Shown here piece after piece: positions 1-9,521 of a DNA stretch of 64,000 nt. The stretch is from Megalonaias nervosa (taxonomy: Eukaryota > Mollusca > Bivalvia > Unionida > Unionidae). The notes under the pieces were generated by a model, which was not told the origin of the DNA, searched no databases, and saw nothing but the letters and a program-made list of their open reading frames with translations. The DNA lies in NCBI GenBank assembly GCA_016617855.1, contig JAECUM010003293.1, positions 21,892-85,891 of the forward strand. Reading direction: 5' to 3'. The position numbers and the translations under genes are program-made. Each line of letters starts with the position of its first letter. Within the stretch, counting starts at the first letter, position 1.

Positions 1-2
1 GG

Positions 3-653
3 AAGGCCTTGTATCTTCGCCATCCCTTCAACATGCTCATTGCTGGAACCTGCGGTTCAGGCAAACCCGAATTTGGTAAACGTTTGATCAAACATAAACA
101 TCATTTGATCGATCGTCCACGTCAACGAATCGTGTGGTGTTACAAACAGTGACAATCGGCGTACAGCCTTCTGTGAGAAAGTCAAGGCGATTCCATCGTC
201 TTTGTGGAAGGCATTCCTGGCGAAGACTACGGGATCGTGCCTGATTCCAGTCAAACCCATCTGGTCATCTTCGACGACATGATAGGAGAAGAAGAAGAAG
301 AAATTGAACTCTGGTTTACGTGCAAAGGGCATCATCGTAATGCCAGTGTCATTTACATCACTCAAAATTTGTTTCAACAAAGTAAATCCCATCGCACCAT
401 CAGTCTCAATGCTCATTACGTGGTCTTGTTTAAAAGCCCTAGAGATAAATCGCAAGTGCAAGCGTTAGCCAAACAGTTAGGAATTCCTTGGCTGACTCAT
501 GCGTACGACGATGTCACTCAAACCCCACAAGCCTATTTACTCGTGGATTTAAAACCCACCACCCCCGATTATTTGCGATTTCGTACCCATCTGTTTCACC
601 ACTGGTGCCTTGACGGAGAGCCTGTCGTGTACACGTCCCCGTCGTCGACTTAA
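3..653 (+). pseudogene. Polinton-type genome packaging ATPase (Element 1), 5' partial and interrupted
   Basis: Predicted FtsK/HerA-type ATPase that would pump DNA into a capsid. The frame runs into the window from upstream. Seen: a P-loop at 45-68 reading GTCGSGKP, where the usual Thr/Ser after the Lys is Pro, and a Walker B stretch THLVIFDDMI near 257-286, followed by the sensor-like segment ASVIYITQNLF. All parts lie in one frame, broken by two TGA codons (150-152 and 174-176), and end at TAA 651-653. The altered P-loop plus the stops argue that the gene is dead. It is first in a same-strand series of capsid genes, the usual Polinton context. Family assignment is from motifs and context; confidence is high for ATPase and for its non-functional state. 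Confidence 0.8.
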
Positions 654-722
654 CAACAACAACAACCAAACAAAGTCTACATAAAGCTCTGTCGCTTTGG
701 GTCTGTCTCACACATCGTCAAC

Positions 723-1103
723 ATGACGTCCCTTCAGTCTCATCTTCCCGTCAAATTGATTCGTGCCTTGTACGGCATCATTCGCGAGAAAAATCCACAA
801 ATACGTGCTCGTGTCTTAGAAGCTAGTCTCAAAGAAGTCTAACGATGGTTTGCGGTGACAACACTTCAATTACTGCAAGGCATCATTCAGATTCCACATC
901 AAACCAAACATTTTTTGAGAGAAACAAAGTAGCCTGGACGCAATTATCCTTGCATCGACACTCAAACCGAAAAGCAAATCATTTTGAAACCTGGAGGTAG
1001 CGGTTCTCTAGGAGGTGTCATCATTCGTTTCCTCTTAAAATGGAATCCCAATGCTCCCAAAGTCCTACCCGAAAAAAAAACTCTCAACAACGTACCCAGA
1101 TGA
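723..1103 (+). pseudogene. Degraded conserved hypothetical (Element 1)
   Basis: An ATG at 723 opens a frame that stays readable to TGA 1101-1103 but contains TAA at 840 and TAG at 930. The first block is rich in Leu, Ile and Arg; the last has a Gly-rich stretch (PGGSGSLGGVIIRF). It starts 69 bases after the ATPase stop. The frame probably once continued into the basic ORF that starts at 1051, the change of frame falling in the A-rich stretch around 1072-1115. I do not recognise the family; position between ATPase and small basic proteins suggests a virion or packaging accessory protein. Confidence 0.4.
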
Positions 1104-1548
1104 AAAAAAAAAAATAAAAAGCAGCAGTGTCAAGACCAGGTCACAGCCTCAGAAAAAGAAAAGGAAAAGCCCACAGAAAACAGCTTCTACCCGCAAAAGA
1201 GGTACTGCCGACAGGACGCAACCTTACATTCGCAAACCACGATCTGCCACAACGGTGACTGCGTATCCAGTAGGCTCAGGTTCTTCCACTTCTCCGTTGT
1301 TAGTGATGCCAGCCAAACCAGATTTGACACGTGTCTTTCCTAATTTGACGAAACATTGGAAACCTGCGTCTCCAAAGATTTCTCCTCCATCGGTGACACC
1401 AACTTCCTCTTTAGCGGCACTAGCCACTACTCACAAAGTACCTGCCGCCAAAATCAAAGTCCAAGAGAGATCGGGCGAGTTAAAGAGTTTACTCGGTTTG
1501 TCCAAGCAAGAACTGTCCCGACTGAATCCGTTGCGAACCCCTCCATGA
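1051..1548 (+). CDS. Lys/Arg/Ser/Pro-rich basic protein (Element 1)
   Basis: A 165-residue open frame. The first 70 residues are dominated by Lys, Arg, Ser and Gln in clusters such as KKKRKSPQK, like a nucleic-acid-binding or nuclear-targeting tail; the rest is Pro/Ser/Thr-rich and low in complexity. No enzyme motif is visible. The ORF overlaps the end of the preceding degraded frame, so it may be the shifted C-terminal part of that gene rather than a gene with its own start. A core or minor virion protein is a reasonable guess from charge and context only. Confidence 0.4.
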   Translation: MLPKSYPKKKLSTTYPDEKKKIKSSSVKTRSQPQKKKRKSPQKTASTRKRGTADRTQPYIRKPRSATTVTAYPVGSGSSTSPLLVMPAKPDLTRVFPNLTKHWKPASPKISPPSVTPTSSLAALATTHKVPAAKIKVQERSGELKSLLGLSKQELSRLNPLRTPP

Positions 1549-1621
1549 CGTGTGATTCCCGAGATGTAAATGATACGACGAGCCGACAATCAGTATACAA
1601 AAGACCCGAGGAACGCACAAA

Positions 1622-1816
1622 ATGTCCCCTCAAAGACGTGCAGACAGTCACCATCGTCGTTCTTCTGTCCAAAAAGGAAAAGGAAAAAGAAAAGGACAGT
1701 CACATCATCCGAATAACCGCTTAGCCAAACATCAACGTCTGTCCCTGAAAAAACACCCTCGTCCAAAGAAAAGGAGACGTCACCAAAGAGGAGGATTTTT
1801 TTTTATCAATGGATAA
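1622..1816 (+). pseudogene. Small basic GGF protein, truncated copy 1 (Element 1)
   Basis: A 64-residue frame starting MSPQRR, with Arg/Lys/His-rich middle, the segment RLAKHQRLSLKKH and an abrupt C-terminal RGGFFF. It is a paralogue of the frames at 1912 and 2208. The three share the LAKH segment followed by a basic linker and Gly-Gly-Phe. Compared with copy 3, it lacks the long hydrophobic tail after GGF. Such basic-then-GGF proteins resemble the core peptide (pX/mu-like) class of adenovirus-related elements and would bind packaged DNA. That function is inference. Confidence 0.5.
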
Positions 1817-1911
1817 GTTAGTAAATAATTTCGCCAAAAAGATAGAGAACAAGCTCCATAAAAAATAAGATAAAAGGACGCATGGACTTCAGTGTATTTT
1901 GTGCCCAAAAG

Positions 1912-2160
1912 ATGTCCCCTCATCGTCGTTCTCGTGTCCAAGAAGGAAAAGAAAAAAGAAAAGGACAGTCACGTCATCCGATAAAACGCTTAGCAAAACA
2001 TCTACGTCTGTCCCTGAAAAGACACACTCGTCCAAAGGAAAGGAAAAGCCACCAAAGAGGAGGATTCTTTGGCGATTTTGGAAAACAAATTGTCACCTTT
2101 ATAACGAAGCGATTGTCCCAAACAAGAATAAAAGGCCGTGTGACAAGTCATCAACGTTAA
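1912..2160 (+). pseudogene. Small basic GGF protein, copy 2 (Element 1)
   Basis: The start chosen is ATG 1912 because it aligns with ATG 1622 of copy 1 (both MSP, both preceded by related leader sequence). About 82 residues: basic first half (RRSRVQEGKEKRKGQ), the segment RLAKHLRLSLKRH, RGGFFGDFGKQIVTF, then a short polar tail. The nucleotide similarity to 1622-1816 is obvious by eye, so the pair is a local duplication. Role as for copy 1: a putative DNA-binding core protein. Confidence 0.5.
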
Positions 2161-2207
2161 TGTATTTTTAGGAGTGTTCCCCGGAACCAACGAACCAACC
2201 AAGAGAG

Positions 2208-2620
2208 ATGTCAACCGCCAAAAGACATCCTTCTTCTACCCCCAAGGGAAAGAAAAGGAAAGGACTGCCTCCTCGTTTAGTCAAACATTGGGACATGTCC
2301 TTCCTGTCCAAAGCTTCTCCACCCATGCCAAAAAACTCATTTAAACCGCATGCAAAGACGTCATCGATACCTTGAGCGAATGTTGTCTGAATGTCTTGAA
2401 AGGCACAATACCTTTATCTAAACACCAGAAAGAATGCTTAGCCAAACATCGACACGTTCTTTGCCAAATTGTCCAAAACAAAATACGCATTCGTCAAAAG
2501 AAAAAAATGTTGGTTTAACCCGGCGGATTTTTACCCCTAATGGGGCTTCTTGCCAATGTAATAGCGAGACCTATATTGGGTATGTTGGGAAAAATTTTAC
2601 CCGCCATAGCTCCAAGGTAG
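2208..2620 (+). pseudogene. pX-like small basic protein, copy 3 (Element 1), broken
   Basis: Begins at ATG 2208 (MSTAKRHPSS). The first 55 residues are open to TGA 2373. A second frame overlapping this stop carries an acidic-to-basic helix-like stretch, the shared LAKH segment near 2440, a Lys-rich linker, a TAA codon, and then the C-terminal hydrophobic domain GGFLPLMGLL at 2522-2551, ending at TAG 2618-2620. The GGF plus hydrophobic tail corresponds to the small protein at 63,611 in Element 3. It is the most complete of three tandem copies and is clearly broken by a frame change and a stop. Confidence 0.5.
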
Positions 2621-2684
2621 AAGGGTCAAGAAGACAAAGGGACCCCTGGAGTTAAAAGATCTCAGACGTGATCCTTGAAATCCA

Positions 2685-3198
2685 ATGGAAGGACGAAAAC
2701 TGGCTTTAGTGCCTTACAAACGATGGATGGAATACCATCGTTGGCAAGAACAACGCACCAAACATTGACCTCATTTGACCGAGATGTCCCAGTTACAACA
2801 CGAATTGCAATCATTGATGGATCGCGGCGATTTGTCAGAAACGGAAAAATCGCAACGGTACGGTCAATTGTTGCAACGACTGCAACTCTTTCACCAGAAG
2901 GCTTTAGACGAAACAGATGTATCCACTCTGAAAGATTTTAAGACACTGATGAGAAGTTCACCACCACCACTATCGCCAGCGGTCAAGACAGATGCAGCCC
3001 CACGGATGTCTAAGGAAGAAGAGGCAAGAGAAGTCTTCAAACACCGTCAGAAGCTCCCATCCCTAGTAAGACAGCATGTTCTTGTTGACCACTTTCCCTA
3101 CTCCCCAACGAGAAGAACTTAAAGCTTGGGTTAAAAAGATGATGTCCACTCCACCTTCCACAGAAGTCAGAAAAAAAGAAGGTATACCAGAAGTTTAA
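2685..3198 (+). pseudogene. Conserved Polinton hypothetical protein (Element 1), broken
   Basis: Starts at ATG 2685 (MEGRKLALVPYKRW), is cut by TGA 2766-2768, resumes in the same frame with a charged, helix-prone region (QLQHELQSLMDRGDLSETEK) and changes frame near 3,060-3,080 before ending around TAA 3196. The arrangement, an N-terminal motif with VPYKRW followed by a short coiled-coil-like helix, is one I associate with an unnamed protein encoded next to the integrase in animal Polintons. No catalytic motif is visible. Immediately upstream of the integrase. Confidence 0.45.
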
Positions 3199-3302
3199 AA
3201 AAAGGAAGACTAAAGCCATTCCAGTACCGCCACCACCACCACCATTACCTTCGACTTCTACTCCCGTGGCACATCGGACACGTAAAGCCGTTTCTAAACC
3301 AC

Positions 3303-4241
3303 ACCCTGGTCCCATTCAGAGTAACATCAGAGAAGATTGGATCACTTATTAAAAAAATCAAGAAAGTGTTAGCCAGCATTTACTACGATCCATACCAACC
3401 TGCAGGTTACGGAGGAGTTCAGAAATTGTATCGTGATGCCAAAACTCGACTGAAAAGTGTCCGTTTACCTCAAGTGCAACGCTGGTTACAAGAACAATCC
3501 ACGTACACCTTACACAAACCCATTCGGCGAAAAGTTTCCAGAAGTCGCACCCAAGTGGAGGGTATCGATCATCAATGGCAAGGCGATTTAGCTAATGTCT
3601 CTCATTTGGCCACCTACAATCGTGACTACAAATATTTGTTTTGTGTCATCGAAGTCTTTTGCAAATTTGATTGGGTCCGGCCATTGACTTCCAAATCGAG
3701 CAGTGAGTTAGTGCGAGCCCTCAAACTGGTGTTGAAACAAAGCGGGTGTCACCCTCTTCGATGGCAAACCGACAATGGCACCGAATGTCTGAACCAAGCT
3801 TTCCAGAAAGAATTGAAGAAACGTGACATTCATTTTTTCACCACCGAGAATACCAAAACCAAAGCCAGCATCGTGGAACGTATTCAAAGCACCTTGAAAG
3901 AACGTATGTGGAAATATTTTTACGCATCAACACACTCTCAAGTACATCGACGTCTTGCCACACCTAGTCCAATCGTACAACCAATCTTACCATCGAAGCA
4001 TCGGACGTGCCCCCCAAGAAGTGACTCCCGACAACGAAGTGACCGTCCTCGAGCGCCTGTTTGGTACGTCCCCGACAGTGACTGTCCCAAAGAAAGGTGG
4101 AGTGTTGGCAGAAGGATATTGGGTGCGCATTGGCAAACCAAACACACTTTCGACAAAGGTTACTTACCCAACTGGACCACATAATTGTTTCGTGTCACTA
4201 AACGTGTGCATGGCTCGGACACTAGAACTCTGGAATTATGA
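3303..4241 (+). pseudogene. Polinton DDE integrase (Element 1), frameshifted
   Basis: Retroviral-like integrase that would insert the element's DNA ends. Seen in order: N-terminal helix region (IYYDPYQPAGYGGVQKLYR), a linker with YTLHKPIRR, then the RNase H-like core with Asp in WQGDLANV, Asp in QTDNGTE and Glu in SIVERIQ, the last two separated by about 34 residues. All three catalytic residues are present. After about 3,940 the C-terminal part (YNQSYHRSIGRAP, then an SH3/chromo-like region) is split over other frames, so at least two indels occurred. The frame is readable upstream of the GTG at 3366 to about 3303. The final frame ends at TGA 4239-4241, overlapping the ATG of the next gene. 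Confidence 0.85.
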
Positions 4242-5102
4242 ACAACCAATTTTACTTAACGTTCCCCAGTAACAGGTCCATGGAGGTGTTTCCCAATAAC
4301 ACCTTATGCTGTTACACGGTCAAATTACCTCAGGCCATCCAATTGGATCACGAAGCCCATTGTAAAGTGGCTTTAGTGGAAATGGTTCACCCTACACAAA
4401 TGAAAAACATCATCGAAAATCAAAACATTTTTACGCTAGAGGTTCATTACAAGCAGGTGCAACTACACTTGGATGAACACACCAGTGTAGGTGACTCTAT
4501 GAAAACACAAGACCCCAAAACTAAACGGACCACTTATCGGTTTAAAATTCCCCCAGGCTATTATTTTAGTGGTCAACATTTGGTGAACACCATTGCTGAC
4601 AGGTTCAATACCGTGTTTGGCAAAGTCTTGGAGAAAACCAGAAAAAGTGTCACAATCTAATACCACAAAATAGCTCGTCGCCTACTAATAAAATTTTCAG
4701 AGGACAAAGTATTGGCCATTACATTTTGTCCTGAATTGTATGACGTTTTGGGTGGAGACCAAAAGTTAATCAAGATTAGAAACGAAATTACAGCCGTTAC
4801 CGGCAATTCGGATTTTGCGAAATATTTTCGATTCCCTGTAGAAGTGAACCAAAGACTGAATTTGATCTTTGTGTACTCCGATGTGGTGGAGTACAACGTG
4901 GTGGGACACTCTTCCGTACCGTTGCTGCGTGTCATTCCTTTCAAAGTGGGTTCTGCCACGAACACTGATTAGGAAAGTGGAAACACCTATCACGTATTTC
5001 GACACAGTCAACATTACTATAAAAGGAGATCTAGGACAAAATATTCCATTCACCAAAGGGAAAATCACAGTGAAACTGCATTTTCGAAAACGATTACTCT
5101 AA
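4238..5102 (+). pseudogene. Polinton minor capsid (penton-like) protein (Element 1), broken
   Basis: Homologue of the Polinton single jelly-roll minor capsid protein, which forms the vertices of the particle. Seen: the N-terminal strand pattern FYLTFPSNRSMEVFPNNTL, a long beta-rich middle with PPGYYFSGQHL, the C-terminal signature IFVYSDVVEYNVVGHS, and a closing GKITVKLHFRK. The frame is interrupted by TAA 4658-4660 and changes frame near 4,968, ending at TAA 5100-5102. ATG 4238 overlaps the integrase stop (ATGA). It corresponds by position to the gene at 60,390 in Element 3. Confidence 0.75.
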
Positions 5103-5115
5103 CCCCTTGTCAGTC

Positions 5116-5488
5116 ATGTATCCTGTGTACCAAGGAATCGCTCAACAGAGAGGACATGCTAAAATCGGCCTTTCGTTCGGTGGCTCCCGTTTTGAAACCG
5201 ATGGTGACTCGGGGATTGCACGCCAAGAAAGATACCGCCTTGAAGCAAGGTAAAGAATTTCTCGAAAATGTCATCATTGACAAACAAAATCATACAGAAA
5301 CTTTCTTCAGAGCAAGCAAAAAGGTCTTGCTTCAAACGGGAAAAGACATTTTAGGACGACGAGAAACTCCTATAAATGCCCTGGAGCTGCCGAGTCAGGC
5401 ATTCATGCTCCCTGACACCACAGCAAGGACAAGGCAGAAAAAGATGACGAAAACACCCGTTCAGAGGACTTCACACCACCAGAGCTAG
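5116..5488 (+). pseudogene. pVI-like membrane-active virion protein (Element 1), broken
   Basis: ATG 5116 opens MYPVYQGIAQQRGHA, and an overlapping frame from 5156 continues with LKSAFRSVAPVLKPM, an amphipathic helix-like stretch, then a Lys-rich region and a polar tail to 5488. A short N-terminal tag, a basic/amphipathic helix and a Lys-rich tail are the layout of Polinton proteins compared with adenovirus pVI, which helps particles leave the endosome. The match is by layout and by position between the two capsid genes; function is inferred. One frame change near 5,155 breaks it. Confidence 0.5.
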
Positions 5489-5565
5489 AAAGACTAATAA
5501 AAGAAAAATCGTCCGAGAATTAGACTTTTTTGATTATTAAAAGATCAAAGAGAGAGAGAAAGAAA

Positions 5566-6678
5566 ATGATGCACCGAGAGTCATGTGCCTGTTCCAAGTC
5601 GGAACTGGATCTGTTTGCCATGCCACCCACCATGATGATGATGCAAGAATCCCAATGGGGCGAATTTCGTCCCGTCTCCTCTTTGACGGATTCAGGTCCC
5701 ATCGAGTTTGAAATCAAAGAACAGCCCGAAGATTACATCGATCTGAATAGCAGTTACTTTATCTGAAACTCAAAGTGATCAAAACGGACAACACCATTCC
5801 GAGAGCCGATACTACAGTAGCTCCCGTCAACAATTTCATGCATTCTTTGTTCAGATTTGTACTTGAATAACAAACAGTCAGCAGTAGCATGGATACTTAC
5901 CCTTACCGAGCGTGCCTGGAAAATCTCTTGACGTACGGAAAAGAGGCCAAGAACACTCATCTGGATGCTTGTGTGGTATGGAAACCTGACACCCCAGGTG
6001 AGGACACTTTTAACGACTCAGCCTTGACAGCAGATGACAATCCTTACAATTTGGGCTTTAACGACCGTCAAAAGAAAATCCTGCAAGGCCGTAGTTTAGA
6101 ACTGATGGATCGTTTGCATTTGGAAATGTGGTTGAAAGATAAGAATTTGCTCAACGGAGTGGATATTCGCCTGAGACTAAATCGCAGCAGTGTCGCTTTC
6201 CATTTGATGGCTCGTGCCAACGAGTACAAAACCATCGTACAAGAAGGCAGACTGCGCCATGTAGAAGTGTTACCTAAAGCAGGAAACGACATCATTCACA
6301 CATTGAGCAGAACGACCGCCAAGTAACCGATACGACACGTAGAAGTACAAACGTTCACCATTGCTGCTGGACTCTGCCCAGAAGAATTACTTGAGATCGT
6401 CCTTGTCCCTGTACGAAGCTACCGGGCAATTAGGAACCAACACCAGTCACGGCATTTCGTACGAAGCTTATGTAGGAGGTTGCACTTTGTGGGCCTTTGA
6501 TTTCACTCCAGACCAAGGCAGCGACGAGGGACATTTCCACCCTATAAAATGCGGTCAACTACGTGCGGAACTTCATTTTTCAGAAGCTCTCGCCGAGCCG
6601 GTGAACGTCATCCTCTATGCCGAATTCGATAATACCACAGAAATCAACAGTTTGAGAGAAGTCATTCTAGACTATTAG
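5566..6678 (+). pseudogene. Polinton major capsid protein (Element 1), broken, with internal deletion
   Basis: Double jelly-roll major capsid (hexon-like) protein. Seen: N-terminal CSKSELDLFAMPPT, DYIDLNSSYF near 5,735, DTYPYRACLENLLTYG at about 5,892, LHLEMWLKDKNLLNGVD around 6,116, and the C-terminal block GCTLWAFDFTPDQ then NVILYAEFD, ending at TAG 6676-6678. There are frame changes near 5,760, 5,850 and 5,885, a TAA at 6324, and the stretch between about 6,360 and 6,385 joins regions normally separated by roughly a hundred residues, so an internal deletion is likely. Start: the first of two adjacent ATGs. Confidence 0.8.
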
Positions 6679-6683
6679 AAACT

Positions 6684-7162
6684 ATGGCAGATTCTTATCC
6701 CTCTTTGAACGGTAGAGAATCTTTGGAAATGCAACGGGAGGATACCGTGAAAGCAGAACACCAAGACAAAGACGAAGAGGACATAGTGGTCATGTCAGAA
6801 GGCCAGAACAACAACAACATTTAGTGTCCTGTTTAGCCAAACACTTGTCGGATAAAATTACGGAATTGACCAAGAAAGATTGCTATGGATGTCAAAACGA
6901 TTATCCTAGTCAAATTCACCACGAGAAATGTCTGACGATGAGTCAAGAAGAAAAATTGGACGAGTGACTGGACGATGCTTGGAGTCTCTTCTCGGAAGAA
7001 TCAGTGTTGCATGAGTGGTATAAAGGCTTGCGTGGTCATTCCTGCCCTCCATTGACTACTCTGGAGATCTATCGCATCAACGCTCTCTTAGCCCAAAAGT
7101 ACGGAGACGAAGCAAAGAAAGGGTTACTTGACAGATATTTTCAAACAAAAGGTCAGAATTGA
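6684..7162 (+). pseudogene. CxxC/HxxxC conserved Polinton protein (Element 1), broken
   Basis: ATG 6684 opens a 46-residue acidic peptide ending at TAG 6822. A second frame, starting within it, carries CYGCQNDYPSQIHHEKC, a Cys-x2-Cys...His-x3-Cys metal-binding-like motif, then a TGA and an alpha-helical region to TGA 7160-7162. Small zinc-binding proteins of this type sit beside the major capsid gene in animal Polintons; their function is unknown to me. It follows the capsid stop by five bases, consistent with compact viral gene order. Confidence 0.5.
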
Positions 7163-7207
7163 ATTGATGACTTACCATTACTAGTGAACAAAACAACAAA
7201 AGAAAAA

Positions 7208-7705
7208 ATGGATACCTGAGAACTGTATTACCTTTTCACCAACAGTTCTTACACTGCTTATTGGAACCCTGTCGTGTGCGATAAAGATGAACTACCTCAT
7301 CGCAAACCTCAATACCATCAAGTTTATGTCATCAACTGGGACGACAGTCATCTCCCAAGAACCCACTGGGTCACCGTGTATTTCCCTAAAGTGGATTGTA
7401 TGGAGTATTTTGATTCGTATGGATTACCCCCTTTGGAGGACAACATCATCTACTTGATGAGAAGAAATGCCCAGACGACACGATACAATAATGTGAAATT
7501 ACAAGGCACAGATTCCATGGTGTGTGGACAATATTGTGTTTAGTTTCTTCATCAACGTAGTCTTAGATATATTTTAGAACATTTAGTGACTTATTTTGAT
7601 AGTAATTCATCTAGAAACGATGAGGAAGTAGATCGATGGTTTTGTGACCAGTATGGTTATCTTTTGTCTTTAGCTAGGAAACGTAGTACATCAATGTCCT
7701 CATGA
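7208..7705 (+). pseudogene. Adenain-like maturation protease (Element 1), two nonsense codons
   Basis: Cysteine protease that would cleave capsid precursors. From ATG 7208 the frame runs 165 codons to TGA 7703, interrupted by TGA at codon 4 and TAG at codon 112 (7541-7543). Active-site residues are visible: His53 in RTHWVTVYF, Asp69 in YFDSYG, and Cys106 with Gln99 seven residues before it (LQGTDSMVCGQYC). Both spacings follow the adenovirus protease pattern. The second stop falls just after the catalytic Cys, so even a read-through of codon 4 would lose the C-terminal helices. Confidence 0.8.
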
Positions 7706-7981
7706 CTTCCATCAGTGGAAATCTCACATGATTTCACAACGTTGTCAACTTTGTCATAAAAGTTTGTATGATGTTATTGTTTATTGTTAGTGGTTAATTG
7801 TTTGTTGAATAAAAAAGTTGTGTTTTGAAAAAATGTGTCTGTCGTTTGTTTTCAAAAAAAGACTGTGAATATGTGTTCTTTGACTTCTCTCTATCCCTCA
7901 CCATGACATTAGCTATCATAACGTGTCGACTCAACAAAAACCCTAGTAGGGATGTTTTCTATCTCGTCCGCGTTTAAACCA
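7706..7981 (+). other. 3' flank of Element 1 protease with poly(A) signal
   Basis: No ORF. AATAAA at 7808-7813, about 100 bases after the protease stop and followed by a GT-rich stretch, is a plausible polyadenylation signal. No terminal inverted repeat of Element 1 was identified here, so its right end is undefined. Confidence 0.4.
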
Positions 7982-8014
7982 TATAAAGCGGGTCGGTCTC
8001 CAGTCTGGCCATCC
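7982..8014 (+). promoter_or_regulatory. Core promoter module of unit A (TATA box plus leader motif)
   Basis: TATAAAG at 7982-7988 followed, starting exactly 19 bases after the first T, by CAGTCTGGCCATCC at 8001-8014. The same pair with the same spacing recurs at 8722/8741 and 11064/11083. The short distance to the first ATG (8034) fits a core promoter and 5' leader. Confidence 0.55.
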
Positions 8015-8033
8015 ATGGTTCACTCGTCTACCT

Positions 8034-8435
8034 ATGAACATGCCTCCAGACAAGCCAATCTGAACGAATCTTAAGTGAATTTACATCGTGTCAGGATAAA
8101 CCTGATACCAAAGCCTGAAGAGATAGAGAATGTTAGGATGTTAACAATAACCCAAGACCTGGTAGAAGAGGTCTTCAGAGAAGAAATCAAGAAAGAACAA
8201 GAAGAATGAACAGAGAAGTACGGACTTCAGAGATAACAGCAACAGCAGCAGCAGCAACAGCAGCACGAACCAGACAGAGGTTTTATTGACTGCCTTGTGG
8301 ACACCAAGGAGTTCTCCTTCTCTTTCCGAAGAAGCAGACCGTATCGTGTAGGAAAGCTTGTCGTCAGACGGGGACGCAATCTTAGACAGTAAAAAAATTG
8401 CCATCACTCCCCGTCAACTCCCCGTCAACAAAAAC
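8034..8435 (+). pseudogene. Unit A, decayed small gene with histone-type 3' end
   Basis: From ATG 8034 the frame stops after nine codons, but the sequence downstream keeps Glu/Lys-rich coding-like stretches (around 8,155-8,210) and a CAG-rich run (8,237-8,265). By layout it is a paralogue of units B and C: same promoter module before it, same hairpin after it. No family recognised. The + strand frames are broken and the open minus-strand frame across it looks like a shadow. Confidence 0.35.
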
Positions 8436-8473
8436 AGTCCTTTTCAGGTCTATCACCAATAATCTCGAAAAGA
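8436..8473 (+). terminator. Histone-type 3' stem-loop of unit A (one mismatch) with downstream element
   Basis: The 16-mer AGTCCTTTTCAGGTCT forms a six-pair stem with one mismatch around a TTTC loop. It is followed about 15 bases later by the purine-rich TCTCGAAAAGA. The layout matches the stem-loop and U7-binding downstream element of replication-dependent histone mRNAs. Confidence 0.5.
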
Positions 8474-8689
8474 CATACTAATTCAATTGCCAAAACAAAT
8501 TTTTCTGTTTATGTTTTAAAAACTCGAAGTGTGTCTATAAGTACTTCGTTTATTTTGTCAGTAAAAATCCATACATCGTTTCTCTGTCTTGTTGGATAAT
8601 GCATGTTTGTGTTTGTAAGTAAGAAAAGTCAATGTGATTGCTTCTTTTAGGTCCGCGCGCTTGATGTGATGGTAAGTTTTGGTGCCAGG

Positions 8690-8757
8690 GGATGTTTACC
8701 TTCACGTCCGTGCTCCACGGATATAAAGAGAAACGCTCGTCAGTCTGGCTATCCACG
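8690..8757 (+). promoter_or_regulatory. Core promoter module of unit B
   Basis: Contains CCTTCACGTCCGTGCT at about 8,699-8,714, TATAAAG at 8722-8728 and CAGTCTGGCTATCCACG at 8741-8757, followed by a near-palindrome GTTGACTCGTCGAC. The upstream box recurs at about 9,899. TATA-to-leader spacing is 19 bases, as in units A and C. Confidence 0.55.
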
Positions 8758-8777
8758 TTGACTCGTCGACATTGAAC

Positions 8778-9289
8778 ATGAGTAAGAGAATCACAAAACT
8801 TTTAGAACTTCAAATGCACCTGGACTATGCCTCCTGGACGAGCTGGATATGGAGTCCTTTGCAGAAGAAGCCAGGATAGAGGAGGAGAAAGAGAAGAAAA
8901 AGAAAGAAGAGGAGAAGGAAAAGAAGCGAGGGAACCTGCCTCACCTCATCCTAAGACCTGTGTGCGAGGTCAAACCTGAGGTGAGGACGCCTCCACAGCC
9001 AGTACGAGTTCAGCTACAGCATCAAGCAGTACCGCCACCTCAACCACAGCCACAGCCACAACAACAACGTCAGCCACAACCTCTGCCACCAATACCAAGA
9101 GCCTCTGTCCTCCAGACAGAAAACTGGGAGGAGGAGTCAATGGTGGAATTGGAGAGACAACGTCAGAGTGGGAGCCACTTCTGTGGCGTAGAAGACAGAG
9201 GGAACAAGTTTTCACTATCCCTCAAAGCGAAGATTGGGAGAATGAAGCCAGTCAACCACCTTCTGCTTTACCAACAACTAATGTGAATT
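8778..9289 (+). CDS. Unit B small gene: Glu/Lys-rich helix plus Pro/Gln-rich region
   Basis: The first ATG after the promoter (8778) opens only a 33-residue peptide. A second frame from ATG 8849 is open for 145 residues to the TGA at 9287-9289. It has a very charged helix (about residues 5-28, Glu/Lys repeats), a Pro/Gln-rich middle (about 50-85) and an acidic-to-basic tail. An indel between the two frames probably split an older ORF that began at 8778. Not a histone and not recognised. Its transcript would end in the histone-type hairpin at 9378. Confidence 0.4.
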
Positions 9290-9377
9290 GGGTCAATGAT
9301 TGGAGCAGGAGATGTGTCTGTGGTGCCAGGCCTGGAAGGTGCCAGCATTAACCAGGTGCATCTGAAGTTCGAAAAAC

Positions 9378-9413
9378 AGCCCTTCTCAGGACTAACCAGA
9401 TCTCTAGAAAAGA
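9378..9413 (+). terminator. Histone-type 3' stem-loop of unit B (one mismatch)
   Basis: AGCCCTTCTCAGGACT makes a six-pair stem with one mismatch around a TCTC loop. GAAAAGA begins 14 bases after the stem. Same relative layout as units A and C. Confidence 0.45.
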
Positions 9414-9482
9414 GAGACTAATCAAGTTGCCAATTTGTGTGAATGTAGAGTAGTGTGAGTACAAACACTTAATCCTTTACAG

Positions 9483-9489
9483 GTGTGTG

Positions 9490-9521
<32 letters not shown>

